A DNA stretch of 64,000 nucleotides from Heyndrickxia ginsengihumi. GTDB taxonomy: Bacteria > Bacillota > Bacilli > Bacillales > Bacillaceae_C. Location of the stretch: positions 20,277 through 84,276 of the forward strand of contig NZ_JAAIWK010000018.1 of NCBI RefSeq assembly GCF_011008565.1. Direction: 5' to 3'. The notes below the pieces were generated by a model that was not told the DNA's origin, searched no databases, and saw nothing but the letters and a program-made list of their open reading frames with translations. Below are positions 48,780 through 57,287 of this stretch, one piece after another. The position numbers were made by a program, and so were the translations under genes. How positions within the stretch are numbered: position 1 is the first letter of the stretch; the number at the start of each line of letters is the position of its first letter.

Positions 48780-50423
48780 TTATTGAACATGGACGATTTC
48801 TTGTTTTATTGTTGGACAATGGTCTAATAATTGAAGCGGAAATTCTCTTATTATTCTTTCGTGTGCAAATGCTGAGTATTCCCGCCATGGATCGGAAGAA
48901 ATCATTATGAAATGATTTTGTTGAACAAATGATAAACTGTTCCAAGCACTAGAATTTTTAATCATATCCCAATTTCTTAATGTCACTGCTTCTTGACATA
49001 TATTTAAAAGCACATAATCGGGGTTCATTTGCGCAAGTTCCTGAATCGTAATCACTTGGTTATGCAATAAACCATTAAACTTATTCCCATGATTAATATT
49101 CAAATCACCTGAAAGCACTTCTTCTATCGTTTTTGATCGATCAATAAAGAGAGTATGATGATATAAACGTAATACAATAAAAGATTTTGTTTGCACATGT
49201 GGGGCCAATGAACGTTTCACATATTGAACTTGCTGGTCGTAATCATATAACCATTCTTCTGCTTCTCTCTCTTCTCCTAAAAATTGAGCAATCGTATGCA
49301 GTTGCTTTCGCCAGTTTTTTTCACTTGCATAATAATAAACTGGTGCGATTTGCTCTAACAATCTTTTTTCTTCCACGCTAATTGTATCTTTCGTTACAAT
49401 CATATCTGGTCGGTCGCTAAAAAGCTTCGCAATATTCGCTCTCCAATCTTGATTTATTTTAAAGGCACTTAAATGCACCGGAATTTCATCGCGATACTTT
49501 CTATAATAATAGTTTGTCCATTTAGGATGGATAGGGGCAGCAAAAGGAATAATATTAAGTGCTAGCAGGTAGCCCGTTGTTGACAAATCATATGCAGCGA
49601 TTTTCTTTTTCCTTTTTAATCTATATATAGATGGGGCTATTCCAACAATTTGTTTAAATTTACGGCTTAAATAAAATTCATCTTTATAGCCAACTTGCTT
49701 TGCAATTTCATATAGTGTCTCTGTTCCTTTTATCAACAGCCTTTTTGCTTTATTAACTCGCAAAGTTGTAATATATTCACTAACACTAACACCGTATTCT
49801 TTTTTAAATAACGACGAATAATACTTTGGACTAATTCTTGCCATAGCTGCTAACGTTTTAATGGATAGCGGTCTATGAAATTGACTTTCTATGTATAATC
49901 GAGTATGTTCAATGGCTGTAAATGTATCTCTTTCAGTTGCAACTTCTTTATTTTGCTCAATTTGATATATAAGCTGTTCAAACAACCCCCGCCTATGAAA
50001 TTGTTCTAAACCGCTTTGGTGATCTTTCATTAAAAATATATCCTCTGCCAATTTTAAAATTCCTTCAATTTGTGCAACAACTATTTTTCCCTTCAAAGGA
50101 TAGGATTGTATTGAGTCATTCGTTGGATAGCTAAACACTTCAAATCTGTATTGTAAGTATTCGAAAGGTGTTTGCTTATCACATGCAATACTGTAAACTT
50201 CAGCTGGATGTATAACAAAAATGTCTTGATTGTGTGCAAGAAATTCCTCTTGCTCAATCATAATCTTTCCTTTCCCCTCTTTAATGACAACTAATTCAAA
50301 CGTATTTGTTAATTTCGGAGATTGTTCGCTTGTTCTTATTCTATCTATCTCTAAAAGCCTATGGAATAAACGGCTCCATCCATTTTGTTTGTACAACTTT
50401 TTTTCTGTAAAGTCTTTGTCCAT
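48780..50423 (-). CDS. btr: Btr, AraC-type activator with binding-protein sensor domain
   Basis: A 547-residue activator. An N-terminal cupin-like sensor region (about 20-150) is followed by a double helix-turn-helix AraC domain (about 165-265: HRPLSIKTLAAMARISPKYYSSLFKKEYGVSVSEYI ... IAKQVGYKDEFYLSRKFKQIVG). A C-terminal periplasmic-binding-protein-like domain (about 290-540) should bind the siderophore complex in the cytosol. In B. subtilis Btr activates feuABC-ybbA when it binds bacillibactin. It is upstream of and collinear with feuA here. The start is ATG 50423, with AAGGGAG upstream; a TTG at 50444 overlaps that site. Confidence 0.92.
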   Translation of the reverse strand: MDKDFTEKKLYKQNGWSRLFHRLLEIDRIRTSEQSPKLTNTFELVVIKEGKGKIMIEQEEFLAHNQDIFVIHPAEVYSIACDKQTPFEYLQYRFEVFSYPTNDSIQSYPLKGKIVVAQIEGILKLAEDIFLMKDHQSGLEQFHRRGLFEQLIYQIEQNKEVATERDTFTAIEHTRLYIESQFHRPLSIKTLAAMARISPKYYSSLFKKEYGVSVSEYITTLRVNKAKRLLIKGTETLYEIAKQVGYKDEFYLSRKFKQIVGIAPSIYRLKRKKKIAAYDLSTTGYLLALNIIPFAAPIHPKWTNYYYRKYRDEIPVHLSAFKINQDWRANIAKLFSDRPDMIVTKDTISVEEKRLLEQIAPVYYYASEKNWRKQLHTIAQFLGEEREAEEWLYDYDQQVQYVKRSLAPHVQTKSFIVLRLYHHTLFIDRSKTIEEVLSGDLNINHGNKFNGLLHNQVITIQELAQMNPDYVLLNICQEAVTLRNWDMIKNSSAWNSLSFVQQNHFIMISSDPWREYSAFAHERIIREFPLQLLDHCPTIKQEIVHVQ

Positions 50424-50495
50424 ATCAATACATTCTCCCTTCAAAGAATGGAATCTTTCCGTTCATTTTAATATCAAAAGAACCCCCAAGTAATC

Positions 50496-50514
50496 AATAA
50501 TGATAATCATTATC
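50496..50514 (-). promoter_or_regulatory. Fur box upstream of btr
   Basis: AATAATGATAATCATTATC matches 18 of 19 positions of the Fur box GATAATGATAATCATTATC. A TATAAT-like -10 lies just upstream on the minus strand (around 50520-50526). The regulator of uptake is thus itself iron-controlled. Confidence 0.9.
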
Positions 50515-50724
50515 ACTTATATTATATATAAATCATGCCGTAATTAAAATCCTTTTCCAACTTTTGGGTAAAATAATACTATGGAAGAAATAAAAAAGGC
50601 TTCTTTTTTCTCGTTTATCTGTAAGCCAGTCTAGCTTGCCGTATACTATTAACGTCATGATCATCTGCTCACCTTAAGAAATAAACTACATTCCTAACAA
50701 AAGATTGTATACTATGCCGATTCG

Positions 50725-50835
50725 AATACACGAGTCAGACGTCTGCAGGCACGTACCGAGAAGGGTACGGGACGCCCGCGGAAAGCGAATCCCCGGAGCA
50801 GCAATCAGTTCCAATAAAAAAACTCCTTTGTTAGG
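50725..50835 (-). repeat. GC-rich intergenic repeat with adjacent hairpin
   Basis: Read on the minus strand: GAACTGATTGCTGCTCC, GGGGATTCGCTTTCCGCGGGC, CGTACCCTTCTCGG and CCTGCAGACGTC. It is followed on the plus strand by the small hairpin ACTCCTTTGTTAGGAGT (about 50819-50835). A 66-codon frame across the element is not a gene. Confidence 0.65.
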
Positions 50836-50881
50836 AGTCTGTTTACATCTTAAAGAAGAAGCATCTTTGAGTATGGCCCTT

Positions 50882-51271
50882 CTATTTATTTTTATTTTCT
50901 ACTAGCAAATAAAATAGCGCACAATCTAAAGCTTTTTTTAAATCTTTTGTTTCAAGCAAAATCTTATCATCCGGCAATTTTACGTGATATTCATCAAGAC
51001 TATCTAACACACGAATGCTACAAAGCTTCTTATTACTTTGATCAAATTTATAAATATCAAGTGCTGCGTTATGAATCTTAAACGTCAATGAACAATCAGG
51101 CAACATAATTTTACTTTCATTAGGAACAAATTGAATACTCGTTTGCTGCAAGTTCTTTAGTTTTTGATCTAAAATTGAAAAAATTTCAATCAAAATTTCT
51201 GTAATTTCTGTTTCAATATACGATTTACCAGTAACTTTTGAAATATAGGAATCCATCCAGTCATGAAACAA
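50882..51271 (-). CDS. Uncharacterised protein, 129 residues
   Basis: I do not recognise the family. The start is TTG 51271, with GGGGAGG 9 nt upstream; ATG at 51280 directly abuts that site. The protein is soluble and mixed alpha/beta: a helical first half (YIETEITEILIEIFSILDQKLKNLQQ) and a second half with probable beta strands (LPDCSLTFKIHNAALDIYKFD, LPDDKILLETKDLKKALDCALFYLL). It is Lys-rich near the end. It stands alone between a repeat and an empty stretch. Confidence 0.6.
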   Translation of the reverse strand: MFHDWMDSYISKVTGKSYIETEITEILIEIFSILDQKLKNLQQTSIQFVPNESKIMLPDCSLTFKIHNAALDIYKFDQSNKKLCSIRVLDSLDEYHVKLPDDKILLETKDLKKALDCALFYLLVENKNK

Positions 51272-51616
51272 GTTGATCATCCTCCCCTGTTCAGCCAATA
51301 GTTTATGACGAGATCCCCCAAATCTCCATCACTAGGCAGCGTTAATTTTTCCTCCCATTTTCTGATCAACTTTATTTATATTAGTTAATTATGTTTCGAT
51401 TTAATTATTTATTCTATAAATTATTTCATCGTAATTTTATCATATTCAAAGTGAGGCCATTTTGCCTTTCTCATTATTGATCATTTTCCGTTTAATGGAT
51501 TATATATCATTTAGCGTCTACTCTGTAAATAAAGATTTGCTGAAAAAATTCAATGCCTTTTTAAAAGACGTATATTTATGATGTTTTTACTTAATCTAAT
51601 TTAGGAGTTGGATATT
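51272..51616. other. Intergenic region with nothing recognisable
   Basis: 345 bp, strongly AT-rich. It must hold promoters for the outward-reading small genes on both sides; none stands out. Confidence 0.5.
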
Positions 51617-51769
51617 ATGTCTAACAAAAAAAATACAAATAATCTTGATCTAAAAAGTGCAGCTGAGAATACAGCTTTCGGGGCAGATCCTGAAGAACAA
51701 ACAATGAATGGGTTATACGGCATACTCGAAACCAAAACGGAAGATAACAAGCATCACATAAATAAATAG
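51617..51769 (+). CDS. Small hydrophilic protein, 50 residues (possible DUF4021-like)
   Basis: ATG at 51617 follows TTAGGAG at good spacing, and the frame is open for 50 codons: MSNKKNTNNLDLKSAAENTA, then FGADPEEQTMNGLYGILETK, ending EDNKHHINK. It has no hydrophobic segment and is acidic/polar in the middle. The MNGLYG motif recalls a short Bacillus family listed as DUF4021, but I cannot confirm that. A perfect hairpin directly after the stop codon supports a real gene. Similar small polar proteins are often spore-associated in Bacillus; nothing in the sequence proves it here. Confidence 0.7.
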   Translation: MSNKKNTNNLDLKSAAENTAFGADPEEQTMNGLYGILETKTEDNKHHINK

Positions 51770-51773
51770 CATA

Positions 51774-51807
51774 AACGTAAGCATGACTCATTAGTTATGC
51801 TTACGTT
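51774..51807 (+). terminator. Terminator of the 50-residue protein gene
   Basis: AACGTAAGCAT (51774-51784) pairs perfectly with ATGCTTACGTT (51797-51807). The T-rich stretch TTTTTTAT comes 10 nt later. Confidence 0.6.
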
Positions 51808-51858
51808 AGATGGTAATTTTTTATTGCATTCCAAATAAATCTCATAAGATACGGGGGA

Positions 51859-52161
51859 TTGAATTTGGCAGCGAAAATACTTCTCATCAGCGCTTTATTG
51901 CTTCCCTGGTGTACTTTGTTCTTTGCATCAAAAAGAATCATTAGAACATATCTGTCTGTTACAATTTTCACATCATTACTCATGACAATCATTTTTCAAA
52001 TAGCCTGCACTTATAAGTTGTGGACGATTCATGATTATATTGTACCTTGGGGATATATGATAGACATCAGTTTTGCATATGGAATTTTTGCCATTGGAAC
52101 CTTTTGGATTTTTAGATTTACATCACACCGTTTCCTTTTTTACACGATCATCAATTCTTAA
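51859..52161 (+). CDS. Membrane protein, possibly truncated (CBO0543-like)
   Basis: 100 codons (98 if the second TTG, 8 nt behind GGGGG, is used) encode three hydrophobic segments (about 6-22, 33-50, 70-85) with IHDYIVPWGYMIDISFAYGIFAIGTFWIFRFT. This recalls the CBO0543-type membrane proteins of Bacillus, which as I remember are longer, with further helices. The reading after the stop gives MDLFMCFIETFLL in another frame, so the gene may be shortened by a frameshift. A hairpin with T-run follows at 52279. Function unknown. Confidence 0.5.
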   Translation: MNLAAKILLISALLLPWCTLFFASKRIIRTYLSVTIFTSLLMTIIFQIACTYKLWTIHDYIVPWGYMIDISFAYGIFAIGTFWIFRFTSHRFLFYTIINS

Positions 52162-52278
52162 TGGATCTATTTATGTGCTTTATAGAAACATTTCTGCTTC
52201 GCAATATTTAATCGTTATATACAGACTTTCCTTTATCATAGATGGTAAGAAAAGATTTTTGTGACAAACTAAATTCAA

Positions 52279-52328
52279 TGTATAATCGTTTCAGTATCTT
52301 TTTGCAGAAACGATTATACATGTTTTTT
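52279..52328 (+). terminator. Terminator overlapping the end of the NUDIX gene
   Basis: A perfect 14-bp stem, TGTATAATCGTTTC (52279-52292) with GAAACGATTATACA (52307-52320), then TGTTTTTTC on the plus strand. The right arm contains the stop codon of the minus-strand NUDIX gene, so the hairpin serves both converging transcripts. Confidence 0.8.
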
Positions 52329-52937
52329 CATCGCAAATAGTACATTTTCAAAATATGACTGCTCATGCGGTACGATGGAATGTTTATTGATCATTGTCGA
52401 AATGGAAGACTTCTTCCCATGCTGATTAATTTTAAAACCTTCTACAAGGATTTCTTCAATATGACCAGCAATTAATTGCTCAAAATCCGTTATAGGCGTT
52501 TTTACAATTCCGGATACTTCGTCTTGTTGCAAGTGAAATTGCGAAAAATCAATATGATTTCGAGCATATAAAAACACATTTCCAAATTCTTTATCTATTA
52601 TAGCGTTTGTCGTGATGCAATCTTGAAAAACACCTAATGACACTACATCATCTATTGCTAAGTCAATTCCCAATTCCTCTTTTACCTCTCTTATCCCATC
52701 ATGGATTGATTCATCTGCTAAAATATGTCCAGCTGCTGTTATGTCCAGAAGGTTTGGATAATCTTTCTTTTGATCACTACGAATTTGAAGATATAGGAAT
52801 ACTTTTCCTTCGTTGTTACTCAAGAACCAGCAATGAAATGTTTCATGCCAATAACCTTTTTTATGTATTTCCGCACGGGTAGCAACCCCAATATGTTCCC
52901 TTTTCTCATTACAAAGTGTTATCATTTCATTTTCCAT
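52314..52937 (-). CDS. NUDIX hydrolase
   Basis: A 207-residue hydrolase of nucleoside-diphosphate-linked substrates. The Nudix box reads AAGHILADESIHDGIREVKEELGIDL, with the spacing variant (six instead of seven residues before REV) seen in the isopentenyl-isomerase-like/YfcD group. WHETFHCWFL and YLQIRSDQKKDYPNLLDIT before the box are typical of that group. I start it at ATG 52937, after AAGGAGAT; the frame extends 17 codons further but has no better ribosome site. The substrate is unknown. Confidence 0.85.
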   Translation of the reverse strand: MENEMITLCNEKREHIGVATRAEIHKKGYWHETFHCWFLSNNEGKVFLYLQIRSDQKKDYPNLLDITAAGHILADESIHDGIREVKEELGIDLAIDDVVSLGVFQDCITTNAIIDKEFGNVFLYARNHIDFSQFHLQQDEVSGIVKTPITDFEQLIAGHIEEILVEGFKINQHGKKSSISTMINKHSIVPHEQSYFENVLFAMKKHV

Positions 52938-53090
52938 AAGCTTCTGAATCTCCTTAAATGATGAATGTATAGACCCTTTGAATGGCATGACTATCCATAT
53001 ATAATTTATTTTAAACTATTAACCAATTCTCCAGCATCTTCCTTTATAAAAATATTTTCTCTTTTCTTACATTTTTTTCAAAAGTAAATA

Positions 53091-53124
53091 GATGGTAATT
53101 AGCACGATTTACTGAATTACCATC
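53091..53124 (-). terminator. Terminator of the GH25 muramidase gene
   Basis: GATGGTAATT (53091-53100) pairs with AATTACCATC (53115-53124); TATTTACTTTTG follows on the minus strand. Confidence 0.7.
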
Positions 53125-53149
53125 TATTCAATTCCAATGTGCAATCCGT

Positions 53150-54613
53150 TTATTTCAGTTGAATTTTTTCTCCTACATAAATGTTATTTGCATTTTTAAT
53201 ATGATTAAGCGATTGTAGTTTGTTTACAGTTGTTCCGTATTTTATTGCAAGCTCGCTTAACGTGTCACCTGTTTTTATTACATAATACTTGCTTGCAGTA
53301 CTGTTGCTAGTACTTCCGCTTACTTTTAATTTTTGGCCTACGTAAATAACATTGGCATTTTTCAAGTTATTTAGCGATTGAAGGGCTGAAACAGTCGTAT
53401 TGTATTTACTTGCGATCTGACTTAACACATCACCCTTTTTCACTGTATAGTAGTTGGTTCCAGAATTTGTCTGGCTCGCCCCACTAATTTTGAGTTTTTG
53501 ACCGACATATATAAGATTAGCATTATTCAAGCCATTTAACGATTTCAGTTTTGAAACTGTCGTATTAAATTTTACAGCAATTTCACTAAGTGTATCCCCA
53601 TTGCGAACGGTGTATGTCGCTGGTGTTGTAGTTATGCTAGTGTCAGTCGTTAACTTGCTATTTGTAATGTTCGTTTTAGCTGGTTTCAAGCCACTTTTTA
53701 GTTTAGACAATAAAGCTAGATTTTGAGCCCTTGTTCCACTGTAATCAACAATTCCGTACTGATTAGCAAGTTTTTCTCTATTTTTAAAAGATGAATCTAT
53801 ATTCTTGGATTTGAGATAATCAATAAGAGAAATCGTTTTGATTGTTTTCACATTTTTGGATATTTCCTGTTCAGGTGATGTTTTTGTTGTATATTTTCCT
53901 GCATAATCCTCCGAAACATCAAAATTACCATATTCATTCATCCCAATAAATCGATAACTTTGTGACCATTGCCAAGCTCCTATGCCATTTGAAAAATTTG
54001 CTGTTGGCTGATTTTTCATAGGATTAATAGGATATGCTGCCAGCCATGGTTTACTAACGCTTAAAGCTTTCGGCTGTAAGCGATTATTATAGAAATAAGA
54101 ACCGCTATATACATCCACTCTGTTATATCCTAGAGACTTCATCTCATTAATAAATGTGTTCGTATATTCTGTTAATTTACTCGGACTGCTTGGGAGACTG
54201 TTATCTTCAACATCGACTACAACATAACCGTCTTTTTCTTTATCAAAGCCAACTAACTGTAGCTTCTTATCGAACCAGTCAGCTTCAGCTTTTGCACTTG
54301 CATTACTAGTAAAACGGGCATAATGGTACGCATTTACAATTAATCCTGCTTGTTTGGCATTTGCAATATTTACCGATGCTGCAGGATCAACATAATAAGT
54401 TCCTTCACTTACTTTTACGACAACACTATTAACATCGGCACTTTTAATTGTCTGATAGAATGCTAGCGGTAATCCTAACTCACTATTATGATGCGATACA
54501 TCAATAAAATCCACATCGGGACTTGTTGCTGCCTGTGCGTTGAAACTAAACGGTAAGGCGACCCCGAAGGAGAGAGCTAGTACCGTTATACATTTAAATA
54601 GCTTATTTAACAC
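53150..54613 (-). CDS. Secreted GH25 muramidase with three LysM domains
   Basis: A 487-residue cell-wall hydrolase. A Sec signal ([28 protein letters not shown], cut near residue 28) is followed by a GH25 domain of about 190 residues: [30 protein letters not shown] and the acidic catalytic region [11 protein letters not shown]. Three LysM repeats of about 44 residues close the protein (about 336-381, 391-434, 443-487), each with a GDxLSxIA / [12 protein letters not shown] pattern, for peptidoglycan binding. It starts at GTG with GGGAGGAG. It probably acts in cell-wall turnover or spore-related lysis; the context does not tell which. Confidence 0.93.
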   Translation of the reverse strand: MLNKLFKCITVLALSFGVALPFSFNAQAATSPDVDFIDVSHHNSELGLPLAFYQTIKSADVNSVVVKVSEGTYYVDPAASVNIANAKQAGLIVNAYHYARFTSNASAKAEADWFDKKLQLVGFDKEKDGYVVVDVEDNSLPSSPSKLTEYTNTFINEMKSLGYNRVDVYSGSYFYNNRLQPKALSVSKPWLAAYPINPMKNQPTANFSNGIGAWQWSQSYRFIGMNEYGNFDVSEDYAGKYTTKTSPEQEISKNVKTIKTISLIDYLKSKNIDSSFKNREKLANQYGIVDYSGTRAQNLALLSKLKSGLKPAKTNITNSKLTTDTSITTTPATYTVRNGDTLSEIAVKFNTTVSKLKSLNGLNNANLIYVGQKLKISGASQTNSGTNYYTVKKGDVLSQIASKYNTTVSALQSLNNLKNANVIYVGQKLKVSGSTSNSTASKYYVIKTGDTLSELAIKYGTTVNKLQSLNHIKNANNIYVGEKIQLK

Positions 54614-54762
54614 ATAGATCTCCTCCCTTTTACTTTATACTATGAACTCTCTTTAAATAACGTGAATCATTCTGCAATTCTTACATGTTTTTGATCATTG
54701 TAACCATGAAACATAGATGATACAGATTTCTTAATGATTCATTTTATAAATACATATAAAGA

Positions 54763-54791
54763 CAAAAAAATGACCGCTAAAATATAGCGGT
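54763..54791 (-). terminator. Terminator of the YeiH-family gene
   Basis: ACCGCTA (54773-54779) pairs with TAGCGGT (54785-54791); ATTTTTTTGTC follows on the minus strand. Confidence 0.75.
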
Positions 54792-54981
54792 ATCAGAGTG
54801 TGGCTCCCCATTGAATCTATGTTTAAGTTTGCTGGCAATCTTATTTATATGAGATAAATGATGGTTCTCCAATGCTTATTGCTATTATAAACTTGGAAAT
54901 TGGCAACTAGGTATGGAAGAAACTGTTTCCAGTTAAAAAAGGGAAACCAACATTACGTATCATATGATTAACTTAGTATTT

Positions 54982-56022
54982 TTAAAGTTTTAATGAAAAA
55001 TAAGATAATAACGACAATAAAAGTGATGCGATAACCATTGCAAGCAATGGACGTAGTGCTTTCGTTCGTAAGTCTTTTAAATGAATATTTAATCCTAACC
55101 CTACCATCGCCATTGTTAACATATATGTTGTTATAGTAGAGATATCATTGATAATATTTTTTGGAAGGATAAGATATTTGCCAACAATAAAACTACCAAA
55201 AAAACTCATCGCAAGAAAACCTATTAAAAACCAAGGGAATTCTATTTTTGTGTTATGCTGACGTTTCCCTTTTCGTTTCATCCAATAAAGTAAAAGAAAA
55301 CTTAGTGGTATCAGTAAAAAAACTCTACCTAATTTAGCTAATAAGCTAATTGTTAATGCATCATGACCTCCTGGAGATGCAGCTAATGCAACATGAGCAA
55401 TTTCATGCAGACTTATGCCAGACCAAATTCCGTATTGCAATGATGTTATAGGCAAAAATGGGCGCAACACTGTGTACATGATTGCAAATATGGTTCCAAC
55501 TAGGGCAATAATACCTGCTCCAAGTGCTGTATCTTCCTCCTTTGCTTTTAGAATTGGAGATACAGCGGCAATTGCTGCTGCCCCACAAACCCCTGTACCT
55601 ATTCCTAACAGAATTGATAAATGAAGATCTGCTTTCAACCACTTTGCTAATAACATCGTGATTATGATTGAAAAAAATACGGTACCTACATCTCTTATTA
55701 ATAATATTAGTCCTTGATGAAATACTACATCGATATTTAATTTTAATCCAAATAGTATAATTGCCATGCGTAACAATCTTTTTGAAGAAAATTGAATTCC
55801 AGCACGCAATTTTTCTGGATAGCCCAATATTTGCCGATAAACCACAGCTATAATGATGGCCCATGCCATTTGACCAACATAATTAAACACTGGTACTTTT
55901 CCTAATCCATAGCCAAACAAGGCAATCATCATTGTAAAACAAATTCCTGCTATATACGTGCGTAGTAAAGATGATATTTTAGCATAAGCTCTCACATTTT
56001 CTTCCCTACTGTTATATTTCAT
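54982..56022 (-). CDS. YeiH/UPF0324-family membrane transporter
   Basis: A 346-residue integral membrane protein with about ten helices. Family signatures are visible: RAGIQFSSKRLLRMAIILFGLKLN, GIGTGVCGAAAIAAVSPILKAKEEDTALGAG, SLHEIAHVALAASPGGHDALTISLLAKLGRV and AMVGLGLNIHLKDLRTKALRPLL. The family is described as putative sulfate/sulfite exporters, based on link to sulfur genes. It is divergent from a LysR regulator, the same pairing as yeiH/yeiE in other bacteria, and a 14-bp palindrome lies between. Confidence 0.92.
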   Translation of the reverse strand: MKYNSREENVRAYAKISSLLRTYIAGICFTMMIALFGYGLGKVPVFNYVGQMAWAIIIAVVYRQILGYPEKLRAGIQFSSKRLLRMAIILFGLKLNIDVVFHQGLILLIRDVGTVFFSIIITMLLAKWLKADLHLSILLGIGTGVCGAAAIAAVSPILKAKEEDTALGAGIIALVGTIFAIMYTVLRPFLPITSLQYGIWSGISLHEIAHVALAASPGGHDALTISLLAKLGRVFLLIPLSFLLLYWMKRKGKRQHNTKIEFPWFLIGFLAMSFFGSFIVGKYLILPKNIINDISTITTYMLTMAMVGLGLNIHLKDLRTKALRPLLAMVIASLLLSLLSYFSLKL

Positions 56023-56082
56023 ATCCTCATCTCCATTTCTTATATCTCTAGAATAAAGGATGTTTTATAATAAGAAAAATAA

Positions 56083-56096
56083 ATGATTATAATCAT
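56083..56096. promoter_or_regulatory. Palindrome in the yeiH-lysR intergenic region
   Basis: ATGATTATAATCAT is a perfect 14-bp palindrome with the T-N11-A pattern of LysR-type binding sites, centred between the divergent genes. It is AT-rich, so chance is possible. Confidence 0.5.
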
Positions 56097-56155
56097 AATC
56101 ATAAGTAATTCTATATAATAGAGTTACGCTTAAACATAATAAGGGGGAACCAATA

Positions 56156-57070
56156 TTGGAACAGCTTTTACTTGTCTTTATAACCGTCGTCGAAAAAGAA
56201 AACTTTACACGAGCTGCAGATGAGCTACATATGACGCAGCCAGCAGTAAGCCAACATATACAGCAGTTGGAACAAACGATTGGAACAAGACTTTTAGATA
56301 GAAGTAACAAGTTTGTACGATTAAATAAGGCTGGGGAAATTGTTTATCATCATGCAAAAGAAATATTGGGTATCTATACCCGGATGCAATGTTTAGTAGA
56401 TGACCTCATGAATCATGCAATTGGGAATCTAAGTATTGGCGCAAGCTATACATATGGTGAGTATATCCTCCCGCATGTAATTGCCTACATGAACGAAAGG
56501 TATCCTTTGATTAAACCAACAATAACGATTGCTAACACTAAGGAAATTGAGGAATTAGTAGCAGGACACCAACTCGATATTGGCATTATCGAAGGTGGAA
56601 TTACACATAAAGATCTATACTTTGAAGCTTTTGCGGAGGACTCCATGTTTATTGTTGTCTCAGCGAACCATCGTTTTATAAATGAAAAGGATTTACAGTT
56701 TTCACGATTGATGGAAGAAACGTGGATTGCACGTGAAGAAGGATCTGGGACAAGAGAAGCAATTGAAAAATTATTTTCTGAATTTCAACTTCGTCCCGAA
56801 AAGATAATGGAATTTGGCAGTACACAGATTATTAAAGAAGCTGTTGAAGCAGGACTTGGGATCTCGTTGCTTTCTCAATGGGCCGTTAGAAAAGAACTTG
56901 CACTTGGAACTTTACAAATTCTTCAATTACCTGAATTACCCTTTTTACGTCAATTTTCCTTTATCACACAGAAAACACCTTTTAAAACGAAAGCTTCAGA
57001 AATCTTTATAGAAGTATTACGAAAGAATAAAAAAATCTCAAATATAATGAATGACATAACATTGCCATAA
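56156..57070 (+). CDS. LysR-family transcriptional regulator
   Basis: A 304-residue regulator. The N-terminal winged helix reads LLVFITVVEKENFTRAADELHMTQPAVSQHIQQLEQTIGTRLLDR; the C-terminal substrate-binding domain begins around 90 (LSIGASYTYGEYILPHVIAYM) and contains EEGSGTREAIEKLF. It resembles the YeiE/CysL/YwfK group. It starts at TTG with GGGGGAACC. Divergent pairing suggests that it controls the YeiH-type transporter. It ends at the edge of a GC-rich repeat. Confidence 0.93.
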   Translation: MEQLLLVFITVVEKENFTRAADELHMTQPAVSQHIQQLEQTIGTRLLDRSNKFVRLNKAGEIVYHHAKEILGIYTRMQCLVDDLMNHAIGNLSIGASYTYGEYILPHVIAYMNERYPLIKPTITIANTKEIEELVAGHQLDIGIIEGGITHKDLYFEAFAEDSMFIVVSANHRFINEKDLQFSRLMEETWIAREEGSGTREAIEKLFSEFQLRPEKIMEFGSTQIIKEAVEAGLGISLLSQWAVRKELALGTLQILQLPELPFLRQFSFITQKTPFKTKASEIFIEVLRKNKKISNIMNDITLP

Positions 57071-57180
57071 ATGACTTCCGTTCCAACGGTTCGCTTTCCG
57101 CAGGCGGGTTCTGAAACCTCTTCGTAACAAGCTCCTGCTAGATCTCCCTTCAACGTAATTTCCCGCAGGAGTCTCACCTC
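57068..57180 (+). repeat. GC-rich intergenic repeat, long copy
   Basis: ATGACTTCCGTTCCAACGG, TTCGCTTTCCGCAGGCGGG, CTCCTGCTAGATCTCCC and TTTCCCGCAGGAGTCTCACC are all recognisable elements of the family. It begins within 3 bp of the LysR stop codon and is followed by the shared terminator at 57241. Confidence 0.7.
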
Positions 57181-57240
57181 TTAATGAGTTTAAATAATTG
57201 ACTTTTATATTGAAACCATTAGTATATTTTAAAATAGGAA

Positions 57241-57275
57241 GGGATTCAGAATGAATGATTCTGAATCCCTTTTTT
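57241..57275. terminator. Bidirectional terminator between lysR and cotF-like genes
   Basis: GGGATTCAGAAT (57241-57252) pairs with ATTCTGAATCCC (57258-57269), then TTTTTTG. The stem is closely related to those at 1708 and 10513. Confidence 0.9.
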
Positions 57276-57287
57276 GTCGATCCTCTT

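Noticed and set aside
50705..50905. 66-codon open frame on the plus strand
   Set aside because: It is composed of the GC-rich repeat and the following hairpin; no ribosome site.
55403..55864. 153-codon frame inside the YeiH-family gene on the same strand
   Set aside because: Its composition is Ser/Asn/Ile/Arg-rich with no family likeness, and the YeiH frame carries all signatures.
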